The notes: generated by a model from the letters alone, not told the origin. Positions 1-10,155 are shown, counted from the stretch's first letter. The stretch is DNA of 35,021 nucleotides from Ascoidea tarda (nom. inval.) (GCA_030560485.1 JAKTTS010000112.1:1-35021), one strand, 5' to 3'. Numbers and translations: made by a program.

Positions 1-131
1 TAACTTTAAGAGTTCATCCAAAAGATGGCAAAGCTTGGGAATGTGAATTATCTCACACTTTCAACGCTCAACAAATTGAATGGTTCAAAGCTGGTTCTGC
101 TTTAAACAGAATGGCTGCTGCTCACAAATAA
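1..131 (+). CDS. ACO1: Aconitase, C-terminal end (partial)
   Basis: The window opens inside this gene; the frame starting at base 3 runs to TAA at 129-131. It encodes about 42 residues ending in the motif [14 protein letters not shown], which matches the conserved C-terminus of mitochondrial aconitase as I know it from yeast and human ([12 protein letters not shown]). Aconitase interconverts citrate and isocitrate in the TCA cycle in the mitochondrial matrix. The cluster-binding cysteines and most of the enzyme lie outside the window, so completeness cannot be judged. It converges on INO80 with about 280 bases between the stop codons. Confidence 0.85.
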   Translation, partial: TLRVHPKDGKAWECELSHTFNAQQIEWFKAGSALNRMAAAHK

Positions 132-351
132 AAACCCTTAATGAATTGACATGAGTATTTACTTTTCTTATTTTTTAAACCAATCAAAAAAGATTTATCT
201 TAAATATATATTTTATTTTGCTGCACTTTTTTTAATTCCCACTACTTTTTTATTTAGTTTAATTAATATTCTATGATATTTAATTCCTAACGATATAAAA
301 TTACATTTGTTTTTCTTTTCACAAAAAATCTATAACAATAACAATAATACA

Positions 352-402
352 AATAAAATAAAATAAAATAAAATAAAAATTAAAAATTAAAAATTAAACA
401 AA
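352..402. repeat. AAAAT-type microsatellite between ACO1 and INO80
   Basis: Tandem AAAAT units grade into AAAAATT units in the convergent 3' region of ACO1 and INO80. Such A-rich tracts occur in several intergenic regions of this window. They could serve in 3' end formation, but nothing specific is visible. Confidence 0.8.
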
Positions 403-411
403 AAGAATAAT

Positions 412-3400
412 TTAAACAGAATTATCATCCAAAAGCCAGGATGCAACTTCTTTGGAATTATGTTGGAAATCAACAGATTTTTGACCAGACGTAGACTTTC
501 CTTCCATAACAACTTGTTGAACATGTTCTTTTTGTTTTGCTCTGTCTCTCATTCTTTCTTCAATAGTACCACGAACCAAAAGCCTGTATACAGTGACTTG
601 CCTTGTTTGTCCTAGTCTATGAGCTCTATCCATAGCTTGGGAATCAATAGTTGGATTCCAATCAGAATCATAAAATATAACTGTATCAGCAGCTGTCAAA
701 TTAATACCTAAACCACCAGCTCTTGTTGATAAGAGAAACACAAAAATTTCAGGCTTTGTTTGCCAGTCATTAACTAAATCTCTTCTATCATCCAATTTAG
801 ATGATCCATCAAGTCTGATGTAAGTATACTGTCTATAGGTTAAGTATTCCTCCATCAAGTCCATCATTCTAGTCATTTGGAAATACAAAAGTACTCTATG
901 GTCATTTTCTTTTAATTCAACAAGAAGTTCATCTAGTCTTGACAATTTTCCCGAATCTGTAACAAATCTGTGCATTGATGGCATGGATATGGTAGAAAAT
1001 CCAGCTTTTCTAACAATAGGCTTTGGTAACATTCCCGTTTTTGGCCACAAATCTAGAGGAACTCTCTTTGATAGTAAAAAATATTGGTTATCAAGAGAAA
1101 GATCCATTAATGAATTTCTAATAAATCTATTAAACAAAAAATAATCTTTTTCGGTAGTAAATGAGTGATCAGAACAAATTACATTAATTGGTGGCGCAAC
1201 AGCTGATGATCTGGCAGCTGGCTCAAGAATTTCAATGTACATCTTCTGATAAACATTTTGGATTATTGAACATAAGCCCTTTCTTGCAGCAGTAGTATTC
1301 GAAAAATCATTATTTGGAGTTTTATAAATTAAAAGCATTTTTTTTCTAAGAATTTTATCCAATGCTGATTTGTCCTGGTCATATGTAGAAAGGAATCTCT
1401 GCAATGATTCATCAATATCTTTGTATTGTCTTTTTTGAACAGCCCTTTCAAAGATGCCCAATTTGCTTAGTTTGAAGACCTCTTGGGGAGAAGTATCAAT
1501 AAAATTTAACCATCCAAATGATTTTCGATCTCTCTCTTCTCTTTCCTTAATGTACTGAGGGTCCCATATATTAAATAATTGACTGACTGTCTTTTCAGTT
1601 GACTTTATATGATTATTAAAGTTAGGAGAAATCAAATCTCTGTATATTAACTTAGGCAAGTGATAGTTTATAGGATTTCTAGTAGAATAGAAGAATTCTG
1701 TATAAGCACTGTCGCCATTAGTGCTTGCTTTTCTGACTGAACCAGTTTGAGCAAAATCTGCAAATGAAAAAGCTGATTTCACATCAGCTCTTTCAAATAG
1801 ATCAGGATGATTGCAAACTTTTCTAAATTGCATAACCAAATTCATTAATGATTGACGACCATCGTCATTGTTGGATTTTAATTTATCTAAAATATCTTGT
1901 ATTGATATTTGTGATTTTAACATTTGATATAATTTCTTCTGTCTATTTGTCAATTCACAAGTGATATCAATCTCAATTTTATCGTTTAATTCACTTTGAA
2001 CATTCTTTTTAACACGTCTTAACATAAAAGGTTTTAAAATAAGATGTAATCTCTGTAATTGCTTTTCATTCAATTTGGAATTAGTTTGTGCATGATTTTC
2101 AATATCTTTCGAAAACCATTCACTGAATTCATCGTGTGAATCAAAAAGAGAAGGCATGATAAAATGTAATAACGCCCATAGTTCTTGCATAGAATTTTGA
2201 ATTGGAGTTCCTGTTAACAATAATCTATTACGACATTGAAAGCCAAGAAGTACCTTCCATCTGGAAGATTGAGATGATTTTATTGCTTGGGCTTCATCTA
2301 AAATCATATACTGCCATTTAATTCTTTGGAAGTATTGAGCATCACCCACGACTAATTGATACGATGTTATTAAAACATGGAATGGAGAATCCTTGGTGTA
2401 AACCACATTTTTTCTATCCCAAAATTTTCTCAAAACCTTTCTGTCTTTGGCATTACCCCAGTAAGGAATAACTTTGAAGTTTGGAACAAATCTAGAAATT
2501 TCTTGTTGCCAGTTGTGTAATGTAGAAGCTGGAGAAACAACAAGAAATGGACCCCATATATTGTGAGTTTCGGCCAAGTAAGATAAAACTGATATAGATT
2601 GAACGGTTTTACCCAAACCCATTTCATCAGCTAAGATACCATTTATACCCCTTTCATATAAATTTGCTAGCCAATTCAAACCTTTAACTTGATATTCTTT
2701 TAATGTGCAAGTAAGCATCTTTGGTTGTGGAATAATTATATCTCCAAAAGAAGTAGGATTTTGAAAATTCATTTCTTCATCATCTATATTAATTCCTTTA
2801 ACGTCTGCATTATTAAACTGTTTTGCCCTGTTTTGTGCATCCATTAACGCACTTTGGGCATTTGCAGCTGCAGCTTTTGTTAAAGCGTCGTCATCTTCTT
2901 TGTCAAAATCAATCTTACTTATATCGGTTCTTATCGCATTTGTAGGTATTTCAACATTTTTGTGTTTTTCTTTAGCGGCAGCTTGCAAGGCAGATATCTG
3001 AGTATCAGAGCTGCTTCCTTCAATTTCATCTGTTTTAATTTTTCTACCAATAAAATGAGAATATAACTCGGTTTGAGTCAAGAGGAAATTTAATTTACGT
3101 GTTTGTCTTTTGGCCTCTCTAAGTTCCTCTTGTCTTTTATTCTGTTCAACGGCCAATTTTTCAAATCTCTTTTTTTGTTCTTTTTCTTGTTTTTCATACC
3201 TTTTCCAGAAATTTGACATCTCTCTAACCGATCTTCTGGCCTTAGCTTGTAAATCTTTAATATTTTTATTAGTTTTATACTGCCATTTTTTAGCTTCTCT
3301 CATTGCTAAAGAAGCGGTTTTTTTAAGATTCAAAACTTTGGCTTGTTGAGCTTGAAATAGTAGTCTATAAATTTTAGGACCATCTTTTCTTGCTAAATCT

Positions 3401-5175
3401 TTCCAAATTGATATAAAAGTTGAATCGTATTGTCTTTTTAAAGCACGAGCCTCCTTTTGAGAGATCTTTGAAGGTTTTGGCAAAGTTTTGGGCTTTGAAG
3501 GTTTTTCTTTATCCAATTTTTCTTTATCTTGTTCTTTATCATCTTCTTTTTTGATTTTGACTTTTTCTTTGTCATCGTCTTTCTTCTTTTCCTTTTCCTT
3601 TTCCTTTTCCTTCTGCTTTTCCTTTTGTTTTTCTTTTTGTTTTTCCTTTTCCTCTTCTTTTTTCTTTTCTTTTTCTTTTTCTTTTAGTTTTTCCTTCTTT
3701 TCTTTTTCTTTTTTCTCTTTTTCCTTTTCTTTTTGTCTTTTTGAACGACGTCTTCTTTTTAATTTACTTTCAGAGATTTTTTCAGATTTAGCAGTAGAAT
3801 GAGATAGTGAGGAGGGATCGTCATTTTTTGCAGAGGCAGAAGATTTGTGTTGTTTTTTCTTGGGTGGGTGAGACAAGTCTTGAGAAACAGTATCGTCTTT
3901 TGAGGAATTGAAGGCATTTGCCAAAGGCTTTGCAGCAATTGGAATTGGGTTTGTGAGAGGTTTTTTGTTGTAGTAGTCCAATTTTTCGTTGTTGAGTATG
4001 AGATTTAAATTTGAAGGATGGTCATTTAAAGGATGTTTGTTGGTGGTGGTAGTGTTAGTGTTTGAGGAGTTTTGTTTTGATTTTCTTTGTTTCTTTGTTT
4101 TTAGAGGGTGGTTTGATAGGATATCTTGACCGGTTGTTAGATCAAAAGTTGAAGTGGTAGCGTTAATGTTGTTTATGGGGTTATTTGTGTTGATGTTGAG
4201 ATCGAGATTGATGTTGTTGTTTAGTTGGATATCATGGTTCAAGTCTAGTTTTATACTTGATAGGGAGTCGATACTTGATCTTCTTCTTTTTCTCTTTGGG
4301 ATTGAGGGAGTTAGTGAGGTGTTGTTAGGGATTGAGTTTGAGTCTTCAATTTTGATAGAAATTTGGTGAGATTTTTGTTTTGATCTTCTTTTTGAGGGTT
4401 TTGAGGAGGGTTGCTTTGAGAAGGAAGCTGGGAGTAAGAGAGGGATTGGTGTTGAAGTTTTAGAGATGTCATTTGTGATAAAGTTATTTTTTTTGATGGG
4501 AGTTGATTTTAGCGATGAGTGTTTATTTAAGGAAGAGATGGGAGATAGGATATTTTTAGGAGAATTAATTAGAAATTGGGTTGAGTTTGAGTTTGAGTTT
4601 GTTGTTGAGTTTGTGATTGAATTTAGAGAGGAGTTTGAATTTGAGATGGTTGAGGAGTTGTTATTAACAGTAGTAGTAGAAATAGTATTGTTATTATTGT
4701 TGTTGTTGCTGTTGTTGATGTTATCAAGAACCAAATTTTTCAATCGAAATTTCGATGTATCATTTTCAGTGATAAATCTTGAGTTATTTTTGAATAGTAG
4801 GTTGTTTTCAAAAATAAAATTTGAATTTGATCTAGTGGAGAGTAAGTCAAGAGTTGTTAAGATGGATAAATTTTGTTTCAAGTTGGATAAAAATTTTTTC
4901 TTTTCAAGCGAGTAGATAGGGTTGTTTATATAGTGAATATCGTTAGAATCAGAATCAAAATCAAAATCCAAGTTAATGTTGTTAATGTTGTTGATGTTGT
5001 TATTAGTGGTGGTAGAGATTTGATTTATATTTGGAATATTTCTTTCAAATGATTGATTAGAATTTTGGATTTGAATTAAATGTTGGTTGTTTTGTGTGCT
5101 TTTAATTTTGAGATTTAAGAGTTTTTTAGAATCATTCAACTCATTGAAATTTGCAGAAGTGATAGCATCATCCAT
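412..5175 (-). CDS. INO80: INO80 chromatin-remodelling ATPase
   Basis: Catalytic subunit of the INO80 complex, which slides and edits nucleosomes in the nucleus. The protein is 1587 residues, close to S. cerevisiae Ino80 (about 1490). Order: an Asn/Ser-rich N-terminus with poly-Asn; basic clusters; a highly charged Lys/Glu repeat at about 478-550; the DBINO region at about 580-710, which in the family docks actin and Arp subunits; SNF2 ATPase lobe 1 with DEMGLGKT at 850-857 and DEAQ at 960-963; a long insertion that in the family binds Rvb1/Rvb2; and helicase lobe 2 with RAGGLGINL and the DRAHRLGQ motif near 1500. The first ATG opens the frame. The gene has no in-frame CTG codon. It shares a GC-rich divergent promoter with HEM15. 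Identification is firm. Confidence 0.97.
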   Translation of the reverse strand: MDDAITSANFNELNDSKKLLNLKIKSTQNNQHLIQIQNSNQSFERNIPNINQISTTTNNNINNINNINLDFDFDSDSNDIHYINNPIYSLEKKKFLSNLKQNLSILTTLDLLSTRSNSNFIFENNLLFKNNSRFITENDTSKFRLKNLVLDNINNSNNNNNNNTISTTTVNNNSSTISNSNSSLNSITNSTTNSNSNSTQFLINSPKNILSPISSLNKHSSLKSTPIKKNNFITNDISKTSTPIPLLLPASFSKQPSSKPSKRRSKQKSHQISIKIEDSNSIPNNTSLTPSIPKRKRRRSSIDSLSSIKLDLNHDIQLNNNINLDLNINTNNPINNINATTSTFDLTTGQDILSNHPLKTKKQRKSKQNSSNTNTTTTNKHPLNDHPSNLNLILNNEKLDYYNKKPLTNPIPIAAKPLANAFNSSKDDTVSQDLSHPPKKKQHKSSASAKNDDPSSLSHSTAKSEKISESKLKRRRRSKRQKEKEKEKKEKEKKEKLKEKEKEKKKEEEKEKQKEKQKEKQKEKEKEKEKKKDDDKEKVKIKKEDDKEQDKEKLDKEKPSKPKTLPKPSKISQKEARALKRQYDSTFISIWKDLARKDGPKIYRLLFQAQQAKVLNLKKTASLAMREAKKWQYKTNKNIKDLQAKARRSVREMSNFWKRYEKQEKEQKKRFEKLAVEQNKRQEELREAKRQTRKLNFLLTQTELYSHFIGRKIKTDEIEGSSSDTQISALQAAAKEKHKNVEIPTNAIRTDISKIDFDKEDDDALTKAAAANAQSALMDAQNRAKQFNNADVKGINIDDEEMNFQNPTSFGDIIIPQPKMLTCTLKEYQVKGLNWLANLYERGINGILADEMGLGKTVQSISVLSYLAETHNIWGPFLVVSPASTLHNWQQEISRFVPNFKVIPYWGNAKDRKVLRKFWDRKNVVYTKDSPFHVLITSYQLVVGDAQYFQRIKWQYMILDEAQAIKSSQSSRWKVLLGFQCRNRLLLTGTPIQNSMQELWALLHFIMPSLFDSHDEFSEWFSKDIENHAQTNSKLNEKQLQRLHLILKPFMLRRVKKNVQSELNDKIEIDITCELTNRQKKLYQMLKSQISIQDILDKLKSNNDDGRQSLMNLVMQFRKVCNHPDLFERADVKSAFSFADFAQTGSVRKASTNGDSAYTEFFYSTRNPINYHLPKLIYRDLISPNFNNHIKSTEKTVSQLFNIWDPQYIKEREERDRKSFGWLNFIDTSPQEVFKLSKLGIFERAVQKRQYKDIDESLQRFLSTYDQDKSALDKILRKKMLLIYKTPNNDFSNTTAARKGLCSIIQNVYQKMYIEILEPAARSSAVAPPINVICSDHSFTTEKDYFLFNRFIRNSLMDLSLDNQYFLLSKRVPLDLWPKTGMLPKPIVRKAGFSTISMPSMHRFVTDSGKLSRLDELLVELKENDHRVLLYFQMTRMMDLMEEYLTYRQYTYIRLDGSSKLDDRRDLVNDWQTKPEIFVFLLSTRAGGLGINLTAADTVIFYDSDWNPTIDSQAMDRAHRLGQTRQVTVYRLLVRGTIEERMRDRAKQKEHVQQVVMEGKSTSGQKSVDFQHNSKEVASWLLDDNSV
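3590..3750. repeat. TTTTCC/TTTCTT repeat inside INO80
   Basis: A pyrimidine-rich hexamer-like repeat on the + strand. On the coding strand it encodes the Lys/Glu-rich charged segment of INO80 (EKEKEK and QKEKQKEK types). The frame is kept throughout, so it is an in-gene low-complexity tract that may vary in length between strains. Confidence 0.8.
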
Positions 5176-6223
5176 GGCTGAGGATAGGACAAGTGGTTAA
5201 AGAGTATGGAGTAGGATATTTGGTATAAAATAGGATGTGTAGGTTGGTAGAAGAGGAATGCAGGGAAAAGTATTTGCAGCAATAACTAGAGGTGTCTTAA
5301 TGATAAGAAAACAGATGGGATAGGTTGTTTTGGTTGTGGTTGGGTTAACGCTGTAGGTTGGAGAAAATGGTGGAGGACGAAGATAAGCAGCATCAGCTGG
5401 AGATGTTGAATTGGATACAGGATAACACAGGTAGGCTCAAGTTATAAAGAGAGAGTCATGGACTAGAGAGGAAGTGGGATGGAGGCAAAAGGCATTTGAG
5501 AAGAATTTGCTTTTTTTTTGTTTTTGGATTGGATTTGCTTTTTTGAGTTGTGATTGAGTTGTGATAGAAGTGGACAATTAGTTGACTTTCATTTGCCTAA
5601 GCGGTTGGTCGAAATCCAGTGCTGGGCTGGCGTCTTTGGGGCCTGCTCTGTGGGTGGCGTAGACGACACTGCTCTTCAGAGCCAGGCTTGTCCTCTCGAG
5701 AAACAGCACAGGCAGCACAGGCACCAGAAGCACCAGAAACACCACAATGGCTGCGATTATATCTCGGAGTGCTTTGGGCACCGAAAACGCGTCCGCGGCT
5801 CGAATCTCGCCGGAGGAAAACGCACGTTACATAATGCACACGCTATTCTGACTCAGCACCCTGCACACAGCCTAGAGAGCGCTGTTTAATTTGCTTCTCC
5901 ACTGGGACTCGAACCCAGCTCCGGCACGATTAGCAGCACCCCGTTGATAAGATAAAGACATAGATATAACCAAATAGCAGCATACCTTCTCAGGCCCAGA
6001 AGTGTCAACAGTGATACTCAGCAAGTGCTCAGGTATTTGGTTACACAGGCGAGTTGTATCGGAGATAATTGCAGCTACTTGTCCAAGCTTCTCTCCCACC
6101 TTGCTCTAGCTGTATATAAGGCTGTTGGTTCTCCTCTGATCTGTCGTCAACATGGTCTCCATCGCTTGATCTGGGTCTGTTCTGCTTTTTGCTTTCCATC
6201 GCTCTGCTTCTGCTGTCTGTCCA
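5176..6223. promoter_or_regulatory. Divergent INO80-HEM15 promoter region
   Basis: About 1.05 kb between divergent starts. The part from about 5580 to 6180 is visibly GC-richer than the flanking genes. Motifs seen: ACGCGT (the MluI cell-cycle box bound by MBF in S. cerevisiae) near 5785-5791; TGACTCA (the Gcn4 core site) at 5849-5855; and TATATAA at 6113-6119, about 105 bases upstream of the HEM15 ATG. A CAG/CAC-rich run lies at about 5700-5745. Use of these factors in this species is inference. I see no gene here; open frames of 60-110 codons overlap on both strands and look like GC-rich noise. Confidence 0.6.
6152..6169 (+). other. Five-codon upstream ORF (MVSIA) of HEM15
   Basis: ATG at 6152 followed by four codons and TGA at 6167-6169. 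It lies 33 bases after the TATA box and 72 bases before the HEM15 ATG, in the same frame as HEM15. If the transcript starts upstream of it, it could reduce HEM15 translation; if the start lies downstream, it is irrelevant. The transcription start is not visible. Confidence 0.35.
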
Positions 6224-7426
6224 ATGTTTGCTGGTTCTGCTTTAAACTCCTCTTTTGAGAACGTCTACTCAACCTCACCAACCCTCTATCATGACAATCA
6301 GGAAAAATCTGGCACTGCTATTGTCATGTACGGAATGGGTGAACCCTCTGATTTATCTGAGACTCACGACTTCATCTACAGAATGATAACCGACACAAAC
6401 ATGAAATCAAAATGGAACTTTTTGAAACCCTTGATTGGCAAGATTGCTGCTGACATGTACACCAAGAAACTAAACAAGATTTATGAAGCAATTGGTGGTG
6501 GTTCTCCATTGTACCAAATCTCTCTTGATCAATGTTCTCAAATTTGCACATTACTAGACAAGATCCATCCTTCCACCTCTCCTCATTTGCCTTATATCTT
6601 CCACCGATATACAAACCCTTTGCCTGACCAGGTATTGCAAAATTTAATCACTGATAACGTCAAATCCGCTGTCGCTTTATCTCATTCACCCCAGTTTTTC
6701 TATCCTCTCGCTGGTTCATGCATCAATGAAATTTATAGACAATCAAGAATATTTGATCCCACAAACTCAATCTCTTGGTCCCTAATAGAAAGATGGCCAA
6801 CTGCAATGGCAAAGACTTTTGCTAAAAATATCAATGAAAAGCTAACTGACTTTAAAATCCAATTCAATCTCAAATCAACTAACAATATTTTAATCGTGTT
6901 TTCAGGACATTGCATCAACACCAAAATCGTTAACGAAGGTGATCCCTATGAAGCTGAAGTCGGTGCATCGGTCCAAGCTGTTATGGAAGAACTAAATTTC
7001 TCAAACCCTTATCGATTGTGTTGGCAATCTGGTCCCTCAAAGGAATCTTCCGATTACCTAGGTCCAATCACAAAACCATTCATTCAGAAATTCAATGAAT
7101 CAGATTTCTATGATGGCATCATTTTAGTCCCCATTTCCTTTTCTTGTGACCACAGTGAAACTTTGTATGAAATTGATATAGAATTAGTCCAATCTTTGAA
7201 AAACCCCGAAAGATTTAAAAGAGTTGAAAGTTTAAACTGTGATAGTTTATTTCTTGACTCAATGGCTGAAATTATCAGTGACCATTTAGATGGTCTTGAA
7301 AATGGCCAAGGTTTTAATGGAAATAAAAAGAGATATGCCAATCAATTGGAGTTGGATTATAAAATATATAAACCAAGAACTAATGATTGCTTTGATCAAC
7401 CATCAGATTTTTTTAAACCTCTATAA
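6224..7426 (+). CDS. HEM15: Ferrochelatase
   Basis: Inserts Fe2+ into protoporphyrin IX, the last step of haem synthesis, at the inner mitochondrial membrane. The 400-residue frame aligns along its length with yeast Hem15 (393 residues): GTAIVMYGMGEP near the start, EAIGGGSP, GSCINEIYRQ, ISWSLIERWPT, NPYRLCWQS, and FKRVESLNCD near the end. The catalytic His is present (SGH, His229) and the conserved Glu of the HxETLxEID motif is Glu312 (DHSETLYEID). The loop usually SAHSLP reads SGHCIN, so this is a divergent copy. The N-terminus before the enzyme core is only about 30 residues, has no Arg and is not a typical mitochondrial presequence. A TATA box lies 105 bases upstream. There is no in-frame CTG. 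Confidence 0.92.
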   Translation: MFAGSALNSSFENVYSTSPTLYHDNQEKSGTAIVMYGMGEPSDLSETHDFIYRMITDTNMKSKWNFLKPLIGKIAADMYTKKLNKIYEAIGGGSPLYQISLDQCSQICTLLDKIHPSTSPHLPYIFHRYTNPLPDQVLQNLITDNVKSAVALSHSPQFFYPLAGSCINEIYRQSRIFDPTNSISWSLIERWPTAMAKTFAKNINEKLTDFKIQFNLKSTNNILIVFSGHCINTKIVNEGDPYEAEVGASVQAVMEELNFSNPYRLCWQSGPSKESSDYLGPITKPFIQKFNESDFYDGIILVPISFSCDHSETLYEIDIELVQSLKNPERFKRVESLNCDSLFLDSMAEIISDHLDGLENGQGFNGNKKRYANQLELDYKIYKPRTNDCFDQPSDFFKPL

Positions 7427-7784
7427 CCGCTCACCCTTTAAAGTCTTTATGTCATTTATACTCTTTATACTTTTTGCAATTGTTTCCTATTTTGTTTTTT
7501 GTTTTTTGTTTGTTTTTTGTTTTTTTCTTTTTATGATTAGATAATGAATAGTTAAGAAATATATGTTTTAATCTTTATTTTATTTTGCTATAAGATGAAT
7601 TTGAAAATTACATAATCATTTAAAAACCCAAAGAAAACCATCAATTTGTAAACTGTTAATATGAAATTTTTTAAAATATAAAATATAAAATATAAAACAT
7701 TATAAAAAAACAACAAATGAAATGAAGTACAAAATCACAGTAAACAATACACTATAATATTGAATAAATGTAAATAAAAAAAAA

Positions 7785-7826
7785 TTAATAAATGTAATAA
7801 ATGTAATAAATGTAATAAAATTAATA
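7785..7826. repeat. Tandem AATAAATGT-type repeat
   Basis: About four copies of a nine-base unit made of AAATGTAAT steps in intergenic DNA. Simple-sequence repeat with no visible function. Confidence 0.65.
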
Positions 7827-7899
7827 AAAGAAAATTAGCAAATCAACAAAATATCAAAGTGTAAACCAATTTAAGAAAAAAAGAAAAAATAAAAAATAA

Positions 7900-7946
7900 T
7901 CAAAAATAAAATAAAATAAAATAAAATAAAATTAAATTAAATTAAA
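7900..7946. repeat. AAAAT / AAATT microsatellite
   Basis: AAAAT units merging into AAATT units just 3' of the minus-strand membrane-protein gene. Confidence 0.7.
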
Positions 7947-7995
7947 TCAAATCCAAAATCTGCAAAATTTATATTTGTAATTATGAAATAACAAA

Positions 7996-8529
7996 TTAAA
8001 CACTTGAATGAGGTGGCCTGATATTTAAATTTTGTAAAGCAATAGCTTCATTCACAGGACTTGATTTGGAACTGTTGGAATTATCATCGATTGGATTCAA
8101 GGCATTACTTTTATTAAAAAGGCTATTATTTCTGGAAGTTCTTATTGAATTTCTTTGTGTTGAAACAAAATTGGTTGTTTCAGTACTCAAAGTGTTGCTG
8201 GTTTTAATTGAATGCAAATTTTGACCTAAATTTGGACTCTCACTGAAGTCCAACTGGATATTATTATCATTATCGCGATTACTCAGCGAGCTGTTATTAT
8301 TGTCACGACTACCATTAGGATTATTAGGATCAAGAACAAGATTGCTTGATGAATGTAATGGCAATATAGAACGTTTGCTTAAATTAGACTGGCTTATTAC
8401 TTTTCTGTTGTAAAAAAATAAACATATCATAAAGGCAATGAGAAATATAAAATATAGGGCAGTCAATTCAACCATATTGAATATCAAAGTTGTATTGAAG
8501 GAATTGGATTCCTCACTGATCACACCCAT
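7996..8529 (-). CDS. Unknown single-pass membrane protein
   Basis: I do not recognise this gene. The first ATG of the frame is at 8527-8529, giving about 177 residues. A short N-terminus of about 20 residues contains two possible N-glycosylation sites (NTT and, less likely, later ones). One strong hydrophobic segment follows at about 20-42 (ELTALYFIFLIAFMICLFFY). A basic stop-transfer stretch (NRK) and a long Ser/Asn-rich hydrophilic tail come next, which suggests an N-out, C-in topology. No catalytic motif is visible. One in-frame CTG lies in the low-complexity tail. It is divergent from the gene at 9010 and convergent with HEM15. It could be a rapidly evolving surface or vacuolar protein; conservation would decide whether it is real. 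Confidence 0.6.
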   Translation of the reverse strand: MGVISEESNSFNTTLIFNMVELTALYFIFLIAFMICLFFYNRKVISQSNLSKRSILPLHSSSNLVLDPNNPNGSRDNNNSSLSNRDNDNNIQLDFSESPNLGQNLHSIKTSNTLSTETTNFVSTQRNSIRTSRNNSLFNKSNALNPIDDNSNSSKSSPVNEAIALQNLNIRPPHSSV

Positions 8530-9009
8530 TTTCAATGTCAGACAAGTATTGGTTTGCCAGCAGTGTAATAAAAAACCAGTAGATGTGCGAGTATTGTATC
8601 TGGCTATGTCTGTTTATAACTACTTTCCACTGGTTATAAGTAGTTTCTTCTATTTGCTTTGATTATATTAATGTTCCAACAGGTAAATCACAAATATCTT
8701 AACAATGAAACAGCGAAACTGTCACTGAAACAGTTGGCTGTGCTGTTTCCGGAAAAAAAATATACACGAAGACAAGACGAAGAAGATACGTAAACACCAA
8801 GCAGCTGCGAAACTTCACGTAATACGGATTCGACAACAAATCGAAACATCGATCGCCGCATTCTACACGTGATACATATTTTTATTTTTGTGCCCAAAAG
8901 AGTATTTCTGGGGTTGAGCCAAACTTGAAGGAAATGAACTAAAGAATAGACTGATTTATGATTACGCAGAGGAACTATTATGTTTGTTTTTGAGACTTTT
9001 CGATAGGAT
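8530..9009. promoter_or_regulatory. Divergent promoter between two unknown genes
   Basis: About 480 bases between divergent starts, more GC-rich than the genes around it. It contains a palindromic CACGTG at 8866-8871, the core site of Cbf1/Pho4-type bHLH factors in yeasts. No clear TATA box near either start. Factor binding is inference. Confidence 0.45.
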
Positions 9010-10155
9010 ATGACAAAGCTACAGGAGAAAGAATACGAGGATGACTTCAACAGAATTGTTGAGTTTAGAGATCAAATGCTTATAATCGCTTCCAAATCGC
9101 GAAATGCTACCACTTTGAATCGCTATAATAAACTTGTAGATGATAAGTTGATATTTCAAAATTGGCTAAATTTGCAAAATTTAAAGAGTCTAGATTTCCC
9201 CAAGCAAAATAGTGTCAAAGACAATAGTGATAGGCCTACTGATGCCATAGATATCTTAGATACTGTAGACATTATAGACACTGTTGATAATGCAGATACT
9301 ATAGATGCAGATACTAAAAGCAACACCACTTTAAATATTGTGGAATCAGTTACAAACACAGAAAAGAATTCATTTCAAAAAGAGATTAATACTAATATAT
9401 ATAATCATGCAGAGGCTTCAAATACTCAGAGTATTTCTGTAGTCCAGCTGCAAAAGCCATTTCAGAATCAAAATCAAAATCAAAATCAAAATCAGATTTC
9501 TTTTTTTTCTGATTTTCAAAATCATAATCAAAGCCAAAATCAAAATTATTACTCCAACATTCCATTTGTACCTAAAACCAATAAATCCTCTTTGAATGTT
9601 AATTCTCCTTTGCCTTTCAATAATTTTTTCAACACTAATAATTTTTCACTGATAAAATCTAGCAATTCTGGTTATTTACCACCTTCTAGCGATCAAGTTA
9701 ATCACTTCAATCATTTAAAACAGATAAATCAACTAAAACAAGTGAATCAAGTGAATAACAACTATGGGCTTTTTCAAAATTATAACAAATTTCTTACTTT
9801 TCCATTTTTACCATCAAAAATAAATAAAAAAAAGAAAAAAAAGAAAATCAAAAATTTACAACCAACAGGCAATAATCCAATTGATTTGCAACCAAGTTTG
9901 TTGCAAAATTCCAATTTTTTTTTTGATATTAATACCAATCCCCAAATTTCTTTGAACGATCAAATCTTTTTAAATAAACAAAACCAGAATCAAAATCAAA
10001 ATCAAATTCAACTTCAAGAACAAAATCATAATAAAAACCAAAATCATATTCAAAATCAAATTAATAATCCCACTAACATATATAACACTAATGGTAATAT
10101 AAATCAAAAACAATCAAGTACCAAATTTGATGATGATTTTGATCTAGATTATTAA
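9010..10155 (+). CDS. Unknown Gln/Asn-rich protein
   Basis: I do not recognise this 381-residue protein. Residues 1-60 are charged and look folded, probably helical (EKEYEDDFNRIVEFRDQ, then NRYNKLVDDKL). Next comes an Asp/Thr/Ile-rich repeat at about 75-105 (DILDTVDIIDTVDNADT). The rest is low complexity with QNQNQN runs at about 150-175 and 320-355, a poly-Lys patch at about 270-280 (KINKKKKKKKI), and an acidic end (DDDFDLDY). The poly-Lys patch could act as a nuclear signal. The Q/N-rich stretches resemble yeast prion-like domains. Two CTG codons, both outside the N-terminal block. The stop lies about 240 bases from the MIP1 stop. Confidence 0.65.
   Translation: MTKLQEKEYEDDFNRIVEFRDQMLIIASKSRNATTLNRYNKLVDDKLIFQNWLNLQNLKSLDFPKQNSVKDNSDRPTDAIDILDTVDIIDTVDNADTIDADTKSNTTLNIVESVTNTEKNSFQKEINTNIYNHAEASNTQSISVVQLQKPFQNQNQNQNQNQISFFSDFQNHNQSQNQNYYSNIPFVPKTNKSSLNVNSPLPFNNFFNTNNFSLIKSSNSGYLPPSSDQVNHFNHLKQINQLKQVNQVNNNYGLFQNYNKFLTFPFLPSKINKKKKKKKIKNLQPTGNNPIDLQPSLLQNSNFFFDINTNPQISLNDQIFLNKQNQNQNQNQIQLQEQNHNKNQNHIQNQINNPTNIYNTNGNINQKQSSTKFDDDFDLDY

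Larger units (their letters stand above)
7427..7995. other. Convergent AT-rich intergenic region
   Basis: 3' flanks of HEM15 (+) and the next gene (-). It is strongly AT-rich, with T-rich tracts after HEM15 and A-rich tracts before the stop of the minus-strand gene. It contains an AATAAATGT-type repeat at about 7785-7826 and an AAAAT microsatellite at about 7900-7935. I see no gene or structured RNA. Confidence 0.7.

Noticed and set aside
3059-4915. Plus-strand open frames rich in Ser/Phe or Glu/Leu within INO80
   Set aside because: They are reverse-strand shadows of the low-complexity INO80 coding sequence.
5554-5889. GC-rich open frames on both strands in the INO80-HEM15 promoter
   Set aside because: Four frames overlap the same stretch with no recognisable domain; this is what GC-rich non-coding DNA gives.
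5880-6010. Possible minus-strand tRNA gene, perhaps Ser(GCU) or Ile with an intron
   Set aside because: The T-arm is perfect, but no 5' acceptor strand TTCTCCA exists nearby, the candidate anticodon arm does not pair properly, there is no good A box and no T-run terminator follows.
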